DNA of 64,000 nt from Novosphingobium sp. Rr 2-17 (lineage in GTDB: Bacteria; Pseudomonadota; Alphaproteobacteria; Sphingomonadales; Sphingomonadaceae), in NCBI RefSeq assembly GCF_000272475.1, contig NZ_AKFJ01000101.1, forward strand, positions 1 through 64,000. Direction: 5' to 3'. Positions 46,837 to 55,182 of this stretch are shown here, in pieces. The notes under the pieces are model-generated. The model ran no database searches and had not been told where the DNA came from. It saw only the letters and a list, made by a program, of their open reading frames with translations. Position 1 is the first letter of the stretch, and each line of letters begins with the position of its first letter. A program made the translations under genes and the position numbers.

Positions 46837-47585
46837 GCCGCGCGGCTCGCGGTGCTGTCAGCCTGCGATTCGCGTGCCACCCAGGGCCGGCCGGGATTTT
46901 CGAGCGCGGGGACCATCGCCGCACCCACGGCACGGATGTCGGCCAGCGCTGCGCTGGACGGTGCATACTTGGACAAGGGCTGGAGCGAGGCGATCGCTTC
47001 GGGCACCGCTTCGTCGAGCCGGACCCGGCCCAACAGGCGCGGGCCGACCAGCTCGCGCAGGAACGCGGCGCTGTGACGCGACAAGCGGCGCGTCTCATCG
47101 AGCCCGTTGATCACGAACGAGGTCCGTGCGATGTTTTCGAAGCTCGCCTCGTCCAGCGCTTGCGGCATCATCGCGAGGCTATCGGGCGCGGCATTGAGCA
47201 CGCACAGGTGACCGCTCGAATGCGGGATCAGGGCCTGCGCTAGGGCGATATTTCCCGCCGGCACATCTATCACCATGACCCGGTCGTGGCCGGTTTCGAA
47301 ATAGCCCATATCGCGCAAGGCCGGCACGAAGTCCGGGTCGTCCGATGCCCGCAAGTGGCTGCGCAAGTCGATCCCCGCAGCGACAACCGCATCTTCGGCA
47401 GGCGCAAAGATCGAAGGCAGGGTCAGCGCCGGCGGCAACCCGAAGTGGAGCGGCAAGGTATCGCGGTGCGCCACGGTCAGCACCGTGACCTCAGCGCCGG
47501 CTTCGGACAAGCTCATGGCCAGGTGCGCGGCGACGAAGGTGACGCCGGCACCGCCCTTGACGGAATGACAGACGATGACAGCCAT
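46833..47585 (-). CDS. bcsQ: Cellulose biosynthesis ParA/MinD-like protein BcsQ
   Basis: A 250-residue protein from the ATG at 47585, which overlaps the stop of the preceding gene (TGATG). The P-loop reads HSVKGGAGVTF: the first lysine of the deviant Walker A is present but the second (GKT) is replaced by GVT, as in enterobacterial BcsQ (RGGVGTTT). Downstream motifs are MVIDVPAGN (Walker B-like) and FVINGLDETRRLS. BcsQ localises the cellulose machinery and is required for synthesis in several species. Confidence 0.9.
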   Translation of the reverse strand: MAVIVCHSVKGGAGVTFVAAHLAMSLSEAGAEVTVLTVAHRDTLPLHFGLPPALTLPSIFAPAEDAVVAAGIDLRSHLRASDDPDFVPALRDMGYFETGHDRVMVIDVPAGNIALAQALIPHSSGHLCVLNAAPDSLAMMPQALDEASFENIARTSFVINGLDETRRLSRHSAAFLRELVGPRLLGRVRLDEAVPEAIASLQPLSKYAPSSAALADIRAVGAAMVPALENPGRPWVARESQADSTASRAA

Positions 47586-47935
47586 CAGATTTCCCCCCGC
47601 GAGCCGAGATCGGACAAGTGCCGCAACATGGCCCGAACATCCTGCGGCTGGCCGCGACGCTCGAACACGGCATCGGCGACTGGCGCGCTGCCGTAACGAC
47701 CGAACAAACTGCTGAGCGGCTCGGACAGTGGGACGGTCTGGGCGGTTGCGCTGGGAACAGGTTCGGGAGCGCTCATCGCGCCTTCCGCCTGGTCGATCGC
47801 CTGCAAGCGCGGATCGCGCAGCAGCGCCTCCAGGAGGGGCCACAGCTCAAGCTCGGTAAAACGATCTTCGAATTCCTTGTAGGCGAAATCGTTTCTACCC
47901 AGCCGGTCGAGCAGATTTTTGGCGTCGATACGCAT
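47585..47935 (-). CDS. Small BcsR/BcsP-like accessory protein, first gene of the bcs operon
   Basis: About 116 residues from the ATG at 47935, which follows the strong ribosome-binding stretch GGGGG; a GTG 33 bp upstream is the alternative. The N-terminus (MRIDAKNLLDRLGRNDFAYKEFEDRFTELELWPLLEALL) is followed by a Pro/Ala-rich linker and a conserved-looking LSSLFGRYGSAPV patch. It resembles short accessory proteins found before bcsQ (BcsR) or the proline-rich BcsP type. Which of the two is not decidable by eye. Confidence 0.65.
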   Translation of the reverse strand: MRIDAKNLLDRLGRNDFAYKEFEDRFTELELWPLLEALLRDPRLQAIDQAEGAMSAPEPVPSATAQTVPLSEPLSSLFGRYGSAPVADAVFERRGQPQDVRAMLRHLSDLGSRGEI

Positions 47936-48025
47936 ATAAACCCCCGTGATTACTCGTAAAGGAATCACCTAAATTGGTTAATATACCGTATCGGTAGTTG
48001 TGTCGGGGCTGCGGCATAAACCCTA

Positions 48026-48049
48026 GAAACACGAAATTGCGTGTGTTTC
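48026..48049. promoter_or_regulatory. Inverted repeat GAAACAC...GTGTTTC upstream of the bcs operon
   Basis: 7-bp perfect arms separated by 10 bases, about 90 bp upstream of the first bcs start codon. The inner ACACG-N6-CGTGT is also symmetric. Confidence 0.4.
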
Positions 48050-48101
48050 GAAGGCTTCCCTAGCCCCAGCGTAGACCCGGATAGGTCCCGCGGTCGTTTT
48101 G

Positions 48102-48117
48102 TGTGTTTACTATCACA
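48102..48117. promoter_or_regulatory. CRP-like site upstream of the bcs operon
   Basis: TGTGT-TTACTA-TCACA matches the CRP/Clp consensus TGTGA-N6-TCACA at nine of ten positions. It lies about 170 bp before the first bcs gene. Confidence 0.45.
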
Positions 48118-48152
48118 CTTAAATCCTTCGGAGTCGTTGCCGCGTAGAGGGA

Positions 48153-49229
48153 TCAGGCTACCGCTGGTTCCAGCAAGCGAATCGTGCCCAAGTCCGCGTC
48201 GATTTGCGCCAGGCCGCCCACTGGCAGGCTGATTTGTCCGGCGATATGGCCGAACGAAGCACCCTGGAAAGCAGGTACGCCCAGACGGGTCAGCGCGCGG
48301 TCCAGCACCTCGTAAACCGTGAAATTGGACCAGCCGCCATCGGGATTGGTGCAATTGGTGCATTGTCCGAAGACCACACCCGCCACTTTGCCCAGGACGC
48401 CGGACAGCGCGAGCTGGGTCAGCATGCGGTCGATGCGGTATTCCGATTCGTTGGTTTCCTCCAGGAACAGGATGCTGCCGGTGAAGTCAGGCAAGTACGG
48501 CGTGCCCACCAGCGCCGAAAGCACCGAGAGGTTGCCGCCGAGCAACCGGCCTTGCGCCTTGCCGCCGCGAAAGGTCCGCAAGTCCGACCGGCGCGGCCCC
48601 AGATCGGCACCGGAATACGTCGCCACCGCATATGTCGGCGTCTCGCCCGCGAACGCGACCCGTCGGAACGAATCCCACGCGGCCGGCGGCCACGAGGCGG
48701 CCACGTTGGGCCCGTGGATACTGACCAGCCCGGTCTTCGCGGCAAGCGCCAGGCAAATCGCGGTGTTGTCGCTGAACCCGGCGAACAGCTTGGGGCTGCG
48801 CGCGATCGCGGCGAAATCCAGATAAGGCAGCAATCGCGCCGAGCCCCAGCCGCCGCGCACGGCCATGATCCCGCGCACTTGTGGGTCTGCGAACATGGCC
48901 ATCAGATCCCCCGCGCGGACTTCGTCGGACCCGGCGAGATAGCCTTCGCGCGCGGTCAGGTGCGGGGCAAGGCGCGGGACGAGACCCATGGCGCGTACGG
49001 TGGCGGAGATTTCCTCCAGCCCGAAACGGTCGCCAACAAAGCCCGCCGGCGCGACCACGCCCAGCACGTCGCCAGGGCGCAGGCGTGGCGGTTTGATCGA
49101 GGCCGGTGCAGGTTGCACTGCAGGTTGCCGCGCGCGCGCAGACGCACCGACGCCCGTCGATGCGACGGCGGCTATACCGAACCCGGCCAAAGCATCGCGG
49201 CGGTTCATCATGCGGAAGGCTTGCGTCAT
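48153..49229 (-). CDS. LD-carboxypeptidase, S66 family, exported
   Basis: About 358 residues from the ATG at 49229, nine bases after AGG; ATGs at 49235 and 49211 are alternatives. A twin-arginine-like signal (NRRDALAGFGIAAVASTGVGASARA) opens the protein. S66 hallmarks follow: RPGDVLGVVAPAG, IMAVRGGWGSARLLPYLD, the nucleophile serine in FAGFSDNTA, SIHGPN, the glutamate in LFLEETNE and the histidine in ASFGHIAGQISLPVG. The enzyme removes the terminal D-Ala from tetrapeptide stems in murein recycling. Most bacterial homologues are cytoplasmic, so the export signal is notable. Confidence 0.9.
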   Translation of the reverse strand: MTQAFRMMNRRDALAGFGIAAVASTGVGASARARQPAVQPAPASIKPPRLRPGDVLGVVAPAGFVGDRFGLEEISATVRAMGLVPRLAPHLTAREGYLAGSDEVRAGDLMAMFADPQVRGIMAVRGGWGSARLLPYLDFAAIARSPKLFAGFSDNTAICLALAAKTGLVSIHGPNVAASWPPAAWDSFRRVAFAGETPTYAVATYSGADLGPRRSDLRTFRGGKAQGRLLGGNLSVLSALVGTPYLPDFTGSILFLEETNESEYRIDRMLTQLALSGVLGKVAGVVFGQCTNCTNPDGGWSNFTVYEVLDRALTRLGVPAFQGASFGHIAGQISLPVGGLAQIDADLGTIRLLEPAVA

Positions 49230-49344
49230 CACCATCAGCCTAGCGCAGCGATGCAGCCCGCGCGAGCCCATGCGACACCGCGTGTGACAGCGGCGACAAT
49301 ATCTGCACTCGACGAAAAGCTCGCCAGTCTCCATGATATGTCGA

Positions 49345-50220
49345 ATGACTGAAGAAGAGAACAAAGACCTCACCAAGCGCCGTTTCTACAAGGCCGAGCA
49401 GGAAGCCTCCTTTGCCGAACAGCAGGAGGACACGCAGCAGACCGAACACCCCGCCTACCGGCTGGCGTTCAACGATCCCGACTTCCTGCTGCGCGACGAA
49501 CTGCGCCCGGTGCGCTTCCAACTGGAACTGCTCAAGCCCGAGATGCTGCTGGAAGAAGCCGAGATCGGCTCGACCATGGTGTTCTACGGCTCGGCCCGCA
49601 TCCCCTCGCCCGACAAGGCCGAGGCGATCCGCGCCGCCGCCACCAGCGAATACCAGAAGACCGTGGCCGAACGCCTGGCCGCCAAGGCCAAGTATTACGA
49701 TGAGGCGCGCGAACTGGCCCGTCTCGTCAGCGAATGTGCCATCGTCGAAAAGGGCATGCGCCAGTTCGTGGTGTGCTCGGGCGGCGGACCTTCGATCATG
49801 GAGGCGGCCAACCGCGGGGCTACCGATGTCGGCGCGGAATCGCTTGGCCTCAACATCGTCCTGCCGCACGAACAAGCGCCCAACCCTTACGTCACCCCGC
49901 GCTTGTCGTTCCAGTTTCACTACTTCGCGCTGCGCAAGATGCACTTCCTGCTGCGCGCCCGCGCGGTGGCGGTGTTCCCCGGCGGGTTCGGCACCTTCGA
50001 CGAGTTCTTCGAACTGCTGACCCTGATCCAGACCGGCAAGATGAAGCCGATCCCGATCCTGCTCTACGGTCGCGAATTCTGGGAGCGCATCATCAACTTC
50101 GAGGCCCTGGCCGAGGAAGGCGTGATCAACCGCAAGGACTTGGACTTGTTCCACTGGTGCGAAACCGCCCAGGACGGCTGGAGCCACGTCCGCAAGTTCT
50201 ACGATCTGGATTGCGGGTAA
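49345..50220 (+). CDS. LOG-family protein (possible nucleotide 5'-monophosphate phosphoribohydrolase)
   Basis: About 291 residues from the ATG at 49345; an ATG four codons upstream is possible. The family nucleotide-binding pair is present: VVCSGGGPSIMEAANRGA and FPGGFGTFDEFFELLTLIQTGK, with the PGGxGT-E catalytic motif. An N-terminal extension of about 70 charged residues (RRFYKAEQEASFAEQQEDTQQT) marks the longer LOG branch. LOG enzymes release the base from cytokinin-like or ordinary nucleotides; the branch with the N-terminal extension is less studied. It is divergent from the carboxypeptidase gene and convergent with thiD. Confidence 0.9.
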   Translation: MTEEENKDLTKRRFYKAEQEASFAEQQEDTQQTEHPAYRLAFNDPDFLLRDELRPVRFQLELLKPEMLLEEAEIGSTMVFYGSARIPSPDKAEAIRAAATSEYQKTVAERLAAKAKYYDEARELARLVSECAIVEKGMRQFVVCSGGGPSIMEAANRGATDVGAESLGLNIVLPHEQAPNPYVTPRLSFQFHYFALRKMHFLLRARAVAVFPGGFGTFDEFFELLTLIQTGKMKPIPILLYGREFWERIINFEALAEEGVINRKDLDLFHWCETAQDGWSHVRKFYDLDCG

Positions 50221-50323
50221 GAGGGCTGGAGCCGCAGCGGGCCAAGAGGCGCGATCGGGAACCGACCGCGCCTCGCTTACTGTCCCCGGCGCCTCCTATC
50301 CTTGCTTGCAGTTTTCACACTTA

Positions 50324-50405
50324 CTTCGTCATTGCGAGCGCAGCGAAGCAATCCAGGGCAGCGTAAACCGCCCTGGATTGCTTCGCTGCGCTCGCAATGA
50401 CGAAG
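50324..50405. repeat. Perfect inverted repeat with 36-bp arms (REP-like element)
   Basis: Arms at 50324-50359 and 50370-50405 are exact reverse complements with a 10-nt loop (AGCGTAAACC). The core, CGTCATTGCGAGCGCAGCG, is of a kind found as a dispersed palindrome in many bacterial genomes. It lies between the convergent LOG and thiD genes and ends 24 bp from the thiD stop codon. It probably terminates both transcripts and may be a mobile REP-type unit. Confidence 0.85.
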
Positions 50406-50429
50406 GAGTTGATGAAGAACGCTGCCGTT

Positions 50430-51254
50430 TCAGCGCCAGCGGGCGGCGACCGCGGCGTAATCACAGCCTTGGGTGTCGAGCCCGGCCAGTATATCGTAAA
50501 AGGGCACCCGTCCCAGGGCGTGCCCCATCGGGCCGTGCCCCCCGCCAAAGCCCGGCGCGGCGGCGATGGCCTGGCCGACGAAGGCGATGGCCCGTTCCAC
50601 GGCAACGTCGAGGCGCAATGCCGCGCCCAGCCCGGTAGCGATCGCGCTGGCCAGCGTGCAGCCGGTGCCGTGGGTGTGCGGCGTGTCGATGCGGGGCGAC
50701 CAAAAGCTATATTCGCCGCCCTCGGCATAGAGCACGTCCTCGATCTGACCGCCTTTGCCGTGGCCGCCCTTGACCAGCAGGTTCGCGGTGCGGGCACGCA
50801 CGGCGGGTAGCCCGCCCAACGCTTCGAGTTCCGGCAGGTTCGGCGTCGTCAACGTTGCCAGCGCCATCAGCCGCTCGAACGCCGCGACCGTTGCGGCGTC
50901 GGCCAGCACCGAGCCGCTGGTTGCGACCATGACGGGATCGAACACCACCGGCACCCCACCGAGGCGCTCCAACGCATCGGCCACCGCGTGCGCGATCCGC
51001 GCCGAGCCCAGCATCCCGATCTTCACCGCATCGACGCCGATGTCGCCCACGCAAGCCTCGATTTGTGCCGTCACCATCTCGGGCGAGAGGGTCTCCACTT
51101 TGGTTACGCCCAGCGAGTTCTGCGCGGTGATCGCAGTGATGGCGGTCATCGCGTAGCCGCCAAGCATCGTGATGGTCTTGATGTCGGCCTGGATGCCGGC
51201 GCCGCCCGAACTGTCGGAACCGGCGATGACTAGGATACGAGGCGATTTGGTCAT
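50430..51254 (-). CDS. thiD: Hydroxymethylpyrimidine/phosphomethylpyrimidine kinase
   Basis: The ATG at 51254 gives 274 residues beginning MTKSPRILVIAGSDSSGGAGIQADIKT, the ThiD N-terminus with the pyrimidine-binding loop. Other landmarks are TAITAQNSLGV, DAVKIGMLGS, VVFDPVMVATSG, LTTPNLPE and the anion-hole PHTHGTGCTLASAIA. It phosphorylates HMP and HMP-P in thiamine synthesis or salvage. No other thi gene is nearby. Earlier in-frame starts would run into an Arg-rich non-conserved extension. Confidence 0.95.
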   Translation of the reverse strand: MTKSPRILVIAGSDSSGGAGIQADIKTITMLGGYAMTAITAITAQNSLGVTKVETLSPEMVTAQIEACVGDIGVDAVKIGMLGSARIAHAVADALERLGGVPVVFDPVMVATSGSVLADAATVAAFERLMALATLTTPNLPELEALGGLPAVRARTANLLVKGGHGKGGQIEDVLYAEGGEYSFWSPRIDTPHTHGTGCTLASAIATGLGAALRLDVAVERAIAFVGQAIAAAPGFGGGHGPMGHALGRVPFYDILAGLDTQGCDYAAVAARWR

Positions 51255-51443
51255 GGGTCCGCCATAATCGCCTCGCGCCCATGGCGATAGCCGGCGCGCT
51301 CGATGAACGGCCGCCCCGGATCGGCGCGGATCGACGCGCAGCGATTCTCCCCTTGCCCCCGCCGCGCCGCGCGATAGGCTCTGCCCCATCGCCCATCTTG
51401 CGTGAATCCGGCGCGGAAGGCTTGTACAAGGGACACGTCCGAC

Positions 51444-53324
51444 ATGCTCGAAACCGACCGGCGCGGCGCGCTCGAAAGCGCGATCGCCCTTGCCGCCGCC
51501 CTCCCGTTCGCCTCCTCGCTTGCCGCACCCGCGTTTGCGGCCGAGGGCGCCCCAGGAGCAAAGGCGGCATGGGATCTGGCCGATCTCTACCCCAACCTTG
51601 CCGCCTGGGATGCCGCGCGCAAGGACGTCGTTGCTGCCCTGCCGCGGCTCGCCGCCTACAAGGGCACGCTGGGCCAGAGCGCCGAGGCGATGGCCAAGGC
51701 GCTGTCGGACATTTCAGCGGTAACGCTCAAGCTGACCCGCGTCGGCGTCTACGCCTCGCTGCGCGCGGACGAGGATGTGCGCGTTTCCGCCGAGCAGGAA
51801 CGGCAAGCCCAGGTTACCGACCTTTACTCCGCGTTCGGCGAAGCGACCGCGTGGACTTCGCCCGAAGTGCTGACGATCGGCCAGGACAAGGTCGAGCGCT
51901 TCATCGCCGCCAATCCCACGTTGAAGCGCTTGTTCGCCTTTTCCTTGCGCAACATCGTGCGCGAGGCTGCCCACACGCTCGACGCGCAAGGCGAAGCGCT
52001 GATGGCGGCGATGTCCGCGACGCTGTCGGGGCCGCAGACCATCCGCGAACAATTGTTCAGCTCCGACATCCCCTGGCCGACGATCACATTGTCGGACGGG
52101 CGCAGCCAGCGACTGGATGCGCAGGGCTATACCCTCACCCGCGATGCCCCCAATCGCGCGGATCGCAAGAAAGTGTTCGACGCCTTCTTCGGCGAGATCG
52201 GCGCGTTCCAGAACTCGCTGGGCGCGGCGATGGCTTCCAAGCTGAAAGGCGACGTATTCGAGACCCGCGCGCGCAAGTACGCCAACTCGCTGGCGATGGG
52301 CGTGTCGAGCGACAACGTGCCCGAAGGCGTCTACCGCACCCTGGTGAGCGAGACCAACGCCGGGCTGCCCCAGTTGCACCGCTACTTCCAGCTACGCCGC
52401 AAGATGCTCAAGCTGCCCGACATCCATTACTACGACATCTACCCGCCGCTGGTCAGCATGGACCGCACGTTCACTCTCACCGACATGCGCAACATCACGC
52501 TGAAAGCCCTGGCCCCGCTCGGCCCGGATTACGTCAAGACGCTGGGCGCGGCGACGGCGGCGAAGTGGATGGACCCGTTCCCACGCCCCGGCAAATCGGC
52601 AGGCGCCTACATGAACGGCTCGGCCTATGACGTGCATCCCTATCTACTGCTCAACCTGGGGGAGAACTACGAAGGCTTGACCACGTACGCGCATGAGTGG
52701 GGCCATGCGATGCACTCGCTGCTGACCAAGAGCGCGCAGCCGTTCGAACTGTCGGACTACCCGATCTTCACCGCCGAAATCGCCTCGACCTGCAACGAAG
52801 TGCTGCTGGCCGAATACATGCTGGGCCAGGCCAAGACCACGCAGGAAAAGATCTATTACCTCGGTATGCGGCTGGAAAACATGCGCGGCACCTACTTCCG
52901 CCAGACCATGTTCGCCGAGTTCGAGCTGAAGATGCACGAGATGGCGGAAGCCGGCGAAGGCACCTCGGGCGAAAGCCTGAGCCGCGCCTACCTCAATCTG
53001 CTCAAGCGCTACCACGGGCCGGACTTCGTGATCGACGCGCCGTATGCGATCGAGTGGGCGTACATCCCGCACTTCTACCGCATGTTCTATGTCTACCAGT
53101 ACGCCACTTCTATCACCGCCGGCACCTGGTTCGCGGACTCGATCCTCAAGGGCGGCAAGGCCGAGCGCGAGCGTTATCTCGACGTGCTGCGCGCAGGCGG
53201 ATCGGACTATCCGGTCGACCTGCTCAAGCGCGCCGGGCTCGATATGACCAGCCCCGAGCCTTACCGGCGCCTTATCGCCGATTTCGGGGCCACTATCGAC
53301 GAGATCGAAACGCTGCTGGGCTGA
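51444..53324 (+). CDS. pepF: M3-family oligoendopeptidase F with export signal
   Basis: The ATG at 51444, behind AAGGGA, gives 626 residues. Residues 1-33 look like a signal peptide with a twin-arginine-like start (DRRGALESAIALAAALPFASSLAAPAFAAE). The mature part follows PepF: WDLADLYPNLAAWDA, the KKVFDAFF helix, and the zinc site YAHEWGHAMHS (HExxH) with the third ligand in FTAEIASTCNE. The C-terminal AYAIEWAYIPHFYRMFYVYQYATS carries the Tyr/His substrate residues. Classical PepF is cytoplasmic; this one should work in the periplasm on 7-17-residue peptides. The sulfurtransferase gene starts at or just after its stop. Confidence 0.92.
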   Translation: MLETDRRGALESAIALAAALPFASSLAAPAFAAEGAPGAKAAWDLADLYPNLAAWDAARKDVVAALPRLAAYKGTLGQSAEAMAKALSDISAVTLKLTRVGVYASLRADEDVRVSAEQERQAQVTDLYSAFGEATAWTSPEVLTIGQDKVERFIAANPTLKRLFAFSLRNIVREAAHTLDAQGEALMAAMSATLSGPQTIREQLFSSDIPWPTITLSDGRSQRLDAQGYTLTRDAPNRADRKKVFDAFFGEIGAFQNSLGAAMASKLKGDVFETRARKYANSLAMGVSSDNVPEGVYRTLVSETNAGLPQLHRYFQLRRKMLKLPDIHYYDIYPPLVSMDRTFTLTDMRNITLKALAPLGPDYVKTLGAATAAKWMDPFPRPGKSAGAYMNGSAYDVHPYLLLNLGENYEGLTTYAHEWGHAMHSLLTKSAQPFELSDYPIFTAEIASTCNEVLLAEYMLGQAKTTQEKIYYLGMRLENMRGTYFRQTMFAEFELKMHEMAEAGEGTSGESLSRAYLNLLKRYHGPDFVIDAPYAIEWAYIPHFYRMFYVYQYATSITAGTWFADSILKGGKAERERYLDVLRAGGSDYPVDLLKRAGLDMTSPEPYRRLIADFGATIDEIETLLG

Positions 53325-53371
53325 TGCTCGGTGCGAATGTTCACCCCATTTCCGGTCGGAGCCTGATTGCC

Positions 53372-54238
53372 ATGCCTTATGAAACGCTGATTTCGATCGC
53401 GGCCCTGCACGACCTGATCGCTGGCGGGCAGCCCGTTCTCCTGCTCGATTGCGCCTACGAACTGGGCAATCCCGGCAAGGGCGCGGCGCTCTACCGGGAA
53501 GGCCATATCCCGGCTGCGCGCCATGCCGACATCGACCACGACCTTGCCTCACCCCCCGATGGCAGCAACGGTCGCCACCCACTGCCAGCGCCGGTCGTCC
53601 TGGCCGCCTGGCTCCGCGATCAGGGTTTGCGCAAGGGAATGCAAGTCGTCGCCTATGACGCGGCGGGCGGTGCATGGGCAGCGCGGGCGTGGTGGCTGCT
53701 GCGCTGGCTGGGGCATCGCAATGTCGCGGTGCTGGACGGCGGCCTGCCGGCGTGGATCGAGGCCGGATTGCCGCTGGAGACCGGCGACGCGTCCGTAGTC
53801 CCCGGCGGCGATTTCGAGCCAGCCGAACCCCTGGTGCCGCCGCCCGTCACCGCGCACGACGTGCTGGCGAACATCGCTTCGGGCAACACCCAAGTGCTCG
53901 ACGCGCGCGACCCGGTTCGTTTTGCCGGAAACCCCAACCCGGTCGATCCCGTCGCCGGCCATATTCCAGGGGCGCGCAACCGGTTCTTTCGCGACAACCT
54001 TGGCCCCGATGGCCACTTTCGCGGGCCTGGGGAACTGGCCGCCGCCTTCGCGCCCCTGCTGGGCGAAAAGCCGGCGATCCTCAGTTGTGGCTCGGGTGTC
54101 ACCGCTTGTCACAATGCGCTGGCGATGGCGGTGGCGGGGCTGCCGGCTGCGCAGCTTTATCCCGGCTCATGGAGCGAATGGATCGCCGATCCGCAACGCC
54201 CGGTGGAGCGCGATCCCGGCGTCAATGCGGCTGGTTGA
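53372..54238 (+). CDS. sseA: 3-mercaptopyruvate sulfurtransferase (tandem rhodanese)
   Basis: 288 residues from the ATG at 53372 (MPYETLISIAALHDLI), 11 nt after GGAG. An in-frame ATG at 53324 overlaps the pepF stop (TGATG) and would add 16 residues. Two rhodanese domains are visible: an inactive N-terminal one (LLLDCAYELG...REGHIPAARHADIDHDLA) and an active C-terminal one with Cys in SCGSGVTACHNALA. The CGSGVTA loop is the mercaptopyruvate type rather than thiosulfate type (CRKGVTA). It moves sulfur from 3-mercaptopyruvate to thiols or cyanide. Its 3' end overlaps the convergent epimerase gene by 17 bp. Confidence 0.92.
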   Translation: MPYETLISIAALHDLIAGGQPVLLLDCAYELGNPGKGAALYREGHIPAARHADIDHDLASPPDGSNGRHPLPAPVVLAAWLRDQGLRKGMQVVAYDAAGGAWAARAWWLLRWLGHRNVAVLDGGLPAWIEAGLPLETGDASVVPGGDFEPAEPLVPPPVTAHDVLANIASGNTQVLDARDPVRFAGNPNPVDPVAGHIPGARNRFFRDNLGPDGHFRGPGELAAAFAPLLGEKPAILSCGSGVTACHNALAMAVAGLPAAQLYPGSWSEWIADPQRPVERDPGVNAAG

Positions 54239-55178
54239 GCACCGGCGATACCCAGTCCGGATCGTGCACGAAGGGTAGCGGCGCATCGTCGCGCAAGGCT
54301 GCCAGGATCGCGGCGAAGTCCGTCCGCGCCCGCCAGCCCAGCACGCGCTCAGCCTTGGTGGGATCGTAGACCCGCTCGATCCGCTCGGGCAGCACCCAGC
54401 CGCGCGCGGCGTAGAGCGCGCTCACTTCGGGAAAATGCCGAGCGACCACGGCGCCGGCATCGCGTGCCAGTTCCTCCGCTTCGTCTCGCGCGAACGGCGG
54501 CGGCGCGCTGATGACGAAGGTCTCGCAGCCCTCAGCCCGTTCCAGCGCCGCAAGATGGGCCAGCGCGGCATCGCTCACAGTCAGCCGGCGGTTGAGGAAC
54601 TCGTTGGCTTTCAGGTTGGGGCCGGACGGCACGGTATGGGTATCGTCGTCTTCGGGAAAGAAGCGCCCGGTGCGCAGGATCGCCACCGCCATGCCGCTTT
54701 CGCCCGCGACGAGGCGGCACATGTTTTCCGCTGCCAGCTTGGTGATGCCATAGACGTTGCGCGGCGCCAGCGGGCCGAAATCCTCATCCATCCACCATGC
54801 CCCGTCCCGGCCCGCACCGGCTCGGACATCGCTGCGCACCATCAGCGAGGTCGTCGACGTGAACACGAACCGCGCATGGCCCGCCGCCACCGCCGCTTCC
54901 AGCAGGTTGAGCGTACCGCTGAGGTTGACGTCCACGAACGCCTGGCGAGGGAACCGCGCAATGTCCGGCTTATGCAAGGCGCCGCTGTGGACGATCGCCT
55001 CGATTCCGAAGTGGGCCACGGTCTGGTCGATCAGGCTCCGATCGGCGACGGAGCCGAGCACGCGTGTGTGCGTGCCCGGCGTCACGTCCAAGCCGATGAC
55101 CTCATGGCCCCGGCTTTCCAGCAAGGGCGCAAGGTGCCTGCCGAGCCAGCCTGACGAGCCGGTTAGCAGGACTTTCAT
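54222..55178 (-). CDS. NAD-dependent epimerase/dehydratase (extended SDR)
   Basis: A 318-residue extended short-chain dehydrogenase with the N-terminal nucleotide loop LLTGSSGWLGRHL, the acidic residue ending strand 2 (GLDVTPG), the Ser/Thr of FVFTSTTSLMV, and the catalytic YGITK. Related proteins act on UDP- or GDP-sugars. The substrate is not evident, and the flanking sulfurtransferase and CoA transferase give no hint. It lies 4 bp upstream of nothing in its own unit: the CoA-transferase genes lie just upstream on the same strand, so it may be the third gene of that operon. Confidence 0.88.
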   Translation of the reverse strand: MKVLLTGSSGWLGRHLAPLLESRGHEVIGLDVTPGTHTRVLGSVADRSLIDQTVAHFGIEAIVHSGALHKPDIARFPRQAFVDVNLSGTLNLLEAAVAAGHARFVFTSTTSLMVRSDVRAGAGRDGAWWMDEDFGPLAPRNVYGITKLAAENMCRLVAGESGMAVAILRTGRFFPEDDDTHTVPSGPNLKANEFLNRRLTVSDAALAHLAALERAEGCETFVISAPPPFARDEAEELARDAGAVVARHFPEVSALYAARGWVLPERIERVYDPTKAERVLGWRARTDFAAILAALRDDAPLPFVHDPDWVSPVLNQPH

Positions 55179-55182
55179 GGTC

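Noticed and set aside
46833..47585. BcsQ considered as an inactive ATPase because its P-loop lacks the second lysine
   Set aside because: The same substitution (GVT/GTT) is normal in known BcsQ proteins, so it is a family trait rather than decay.
54222..54238. Overlap of sseA and the epimerase 3' ends considered as a possible frameshift
   Set aside because: Both proteins have full family length; a 17-bp convergent overlap is ordinary in a compact genome.
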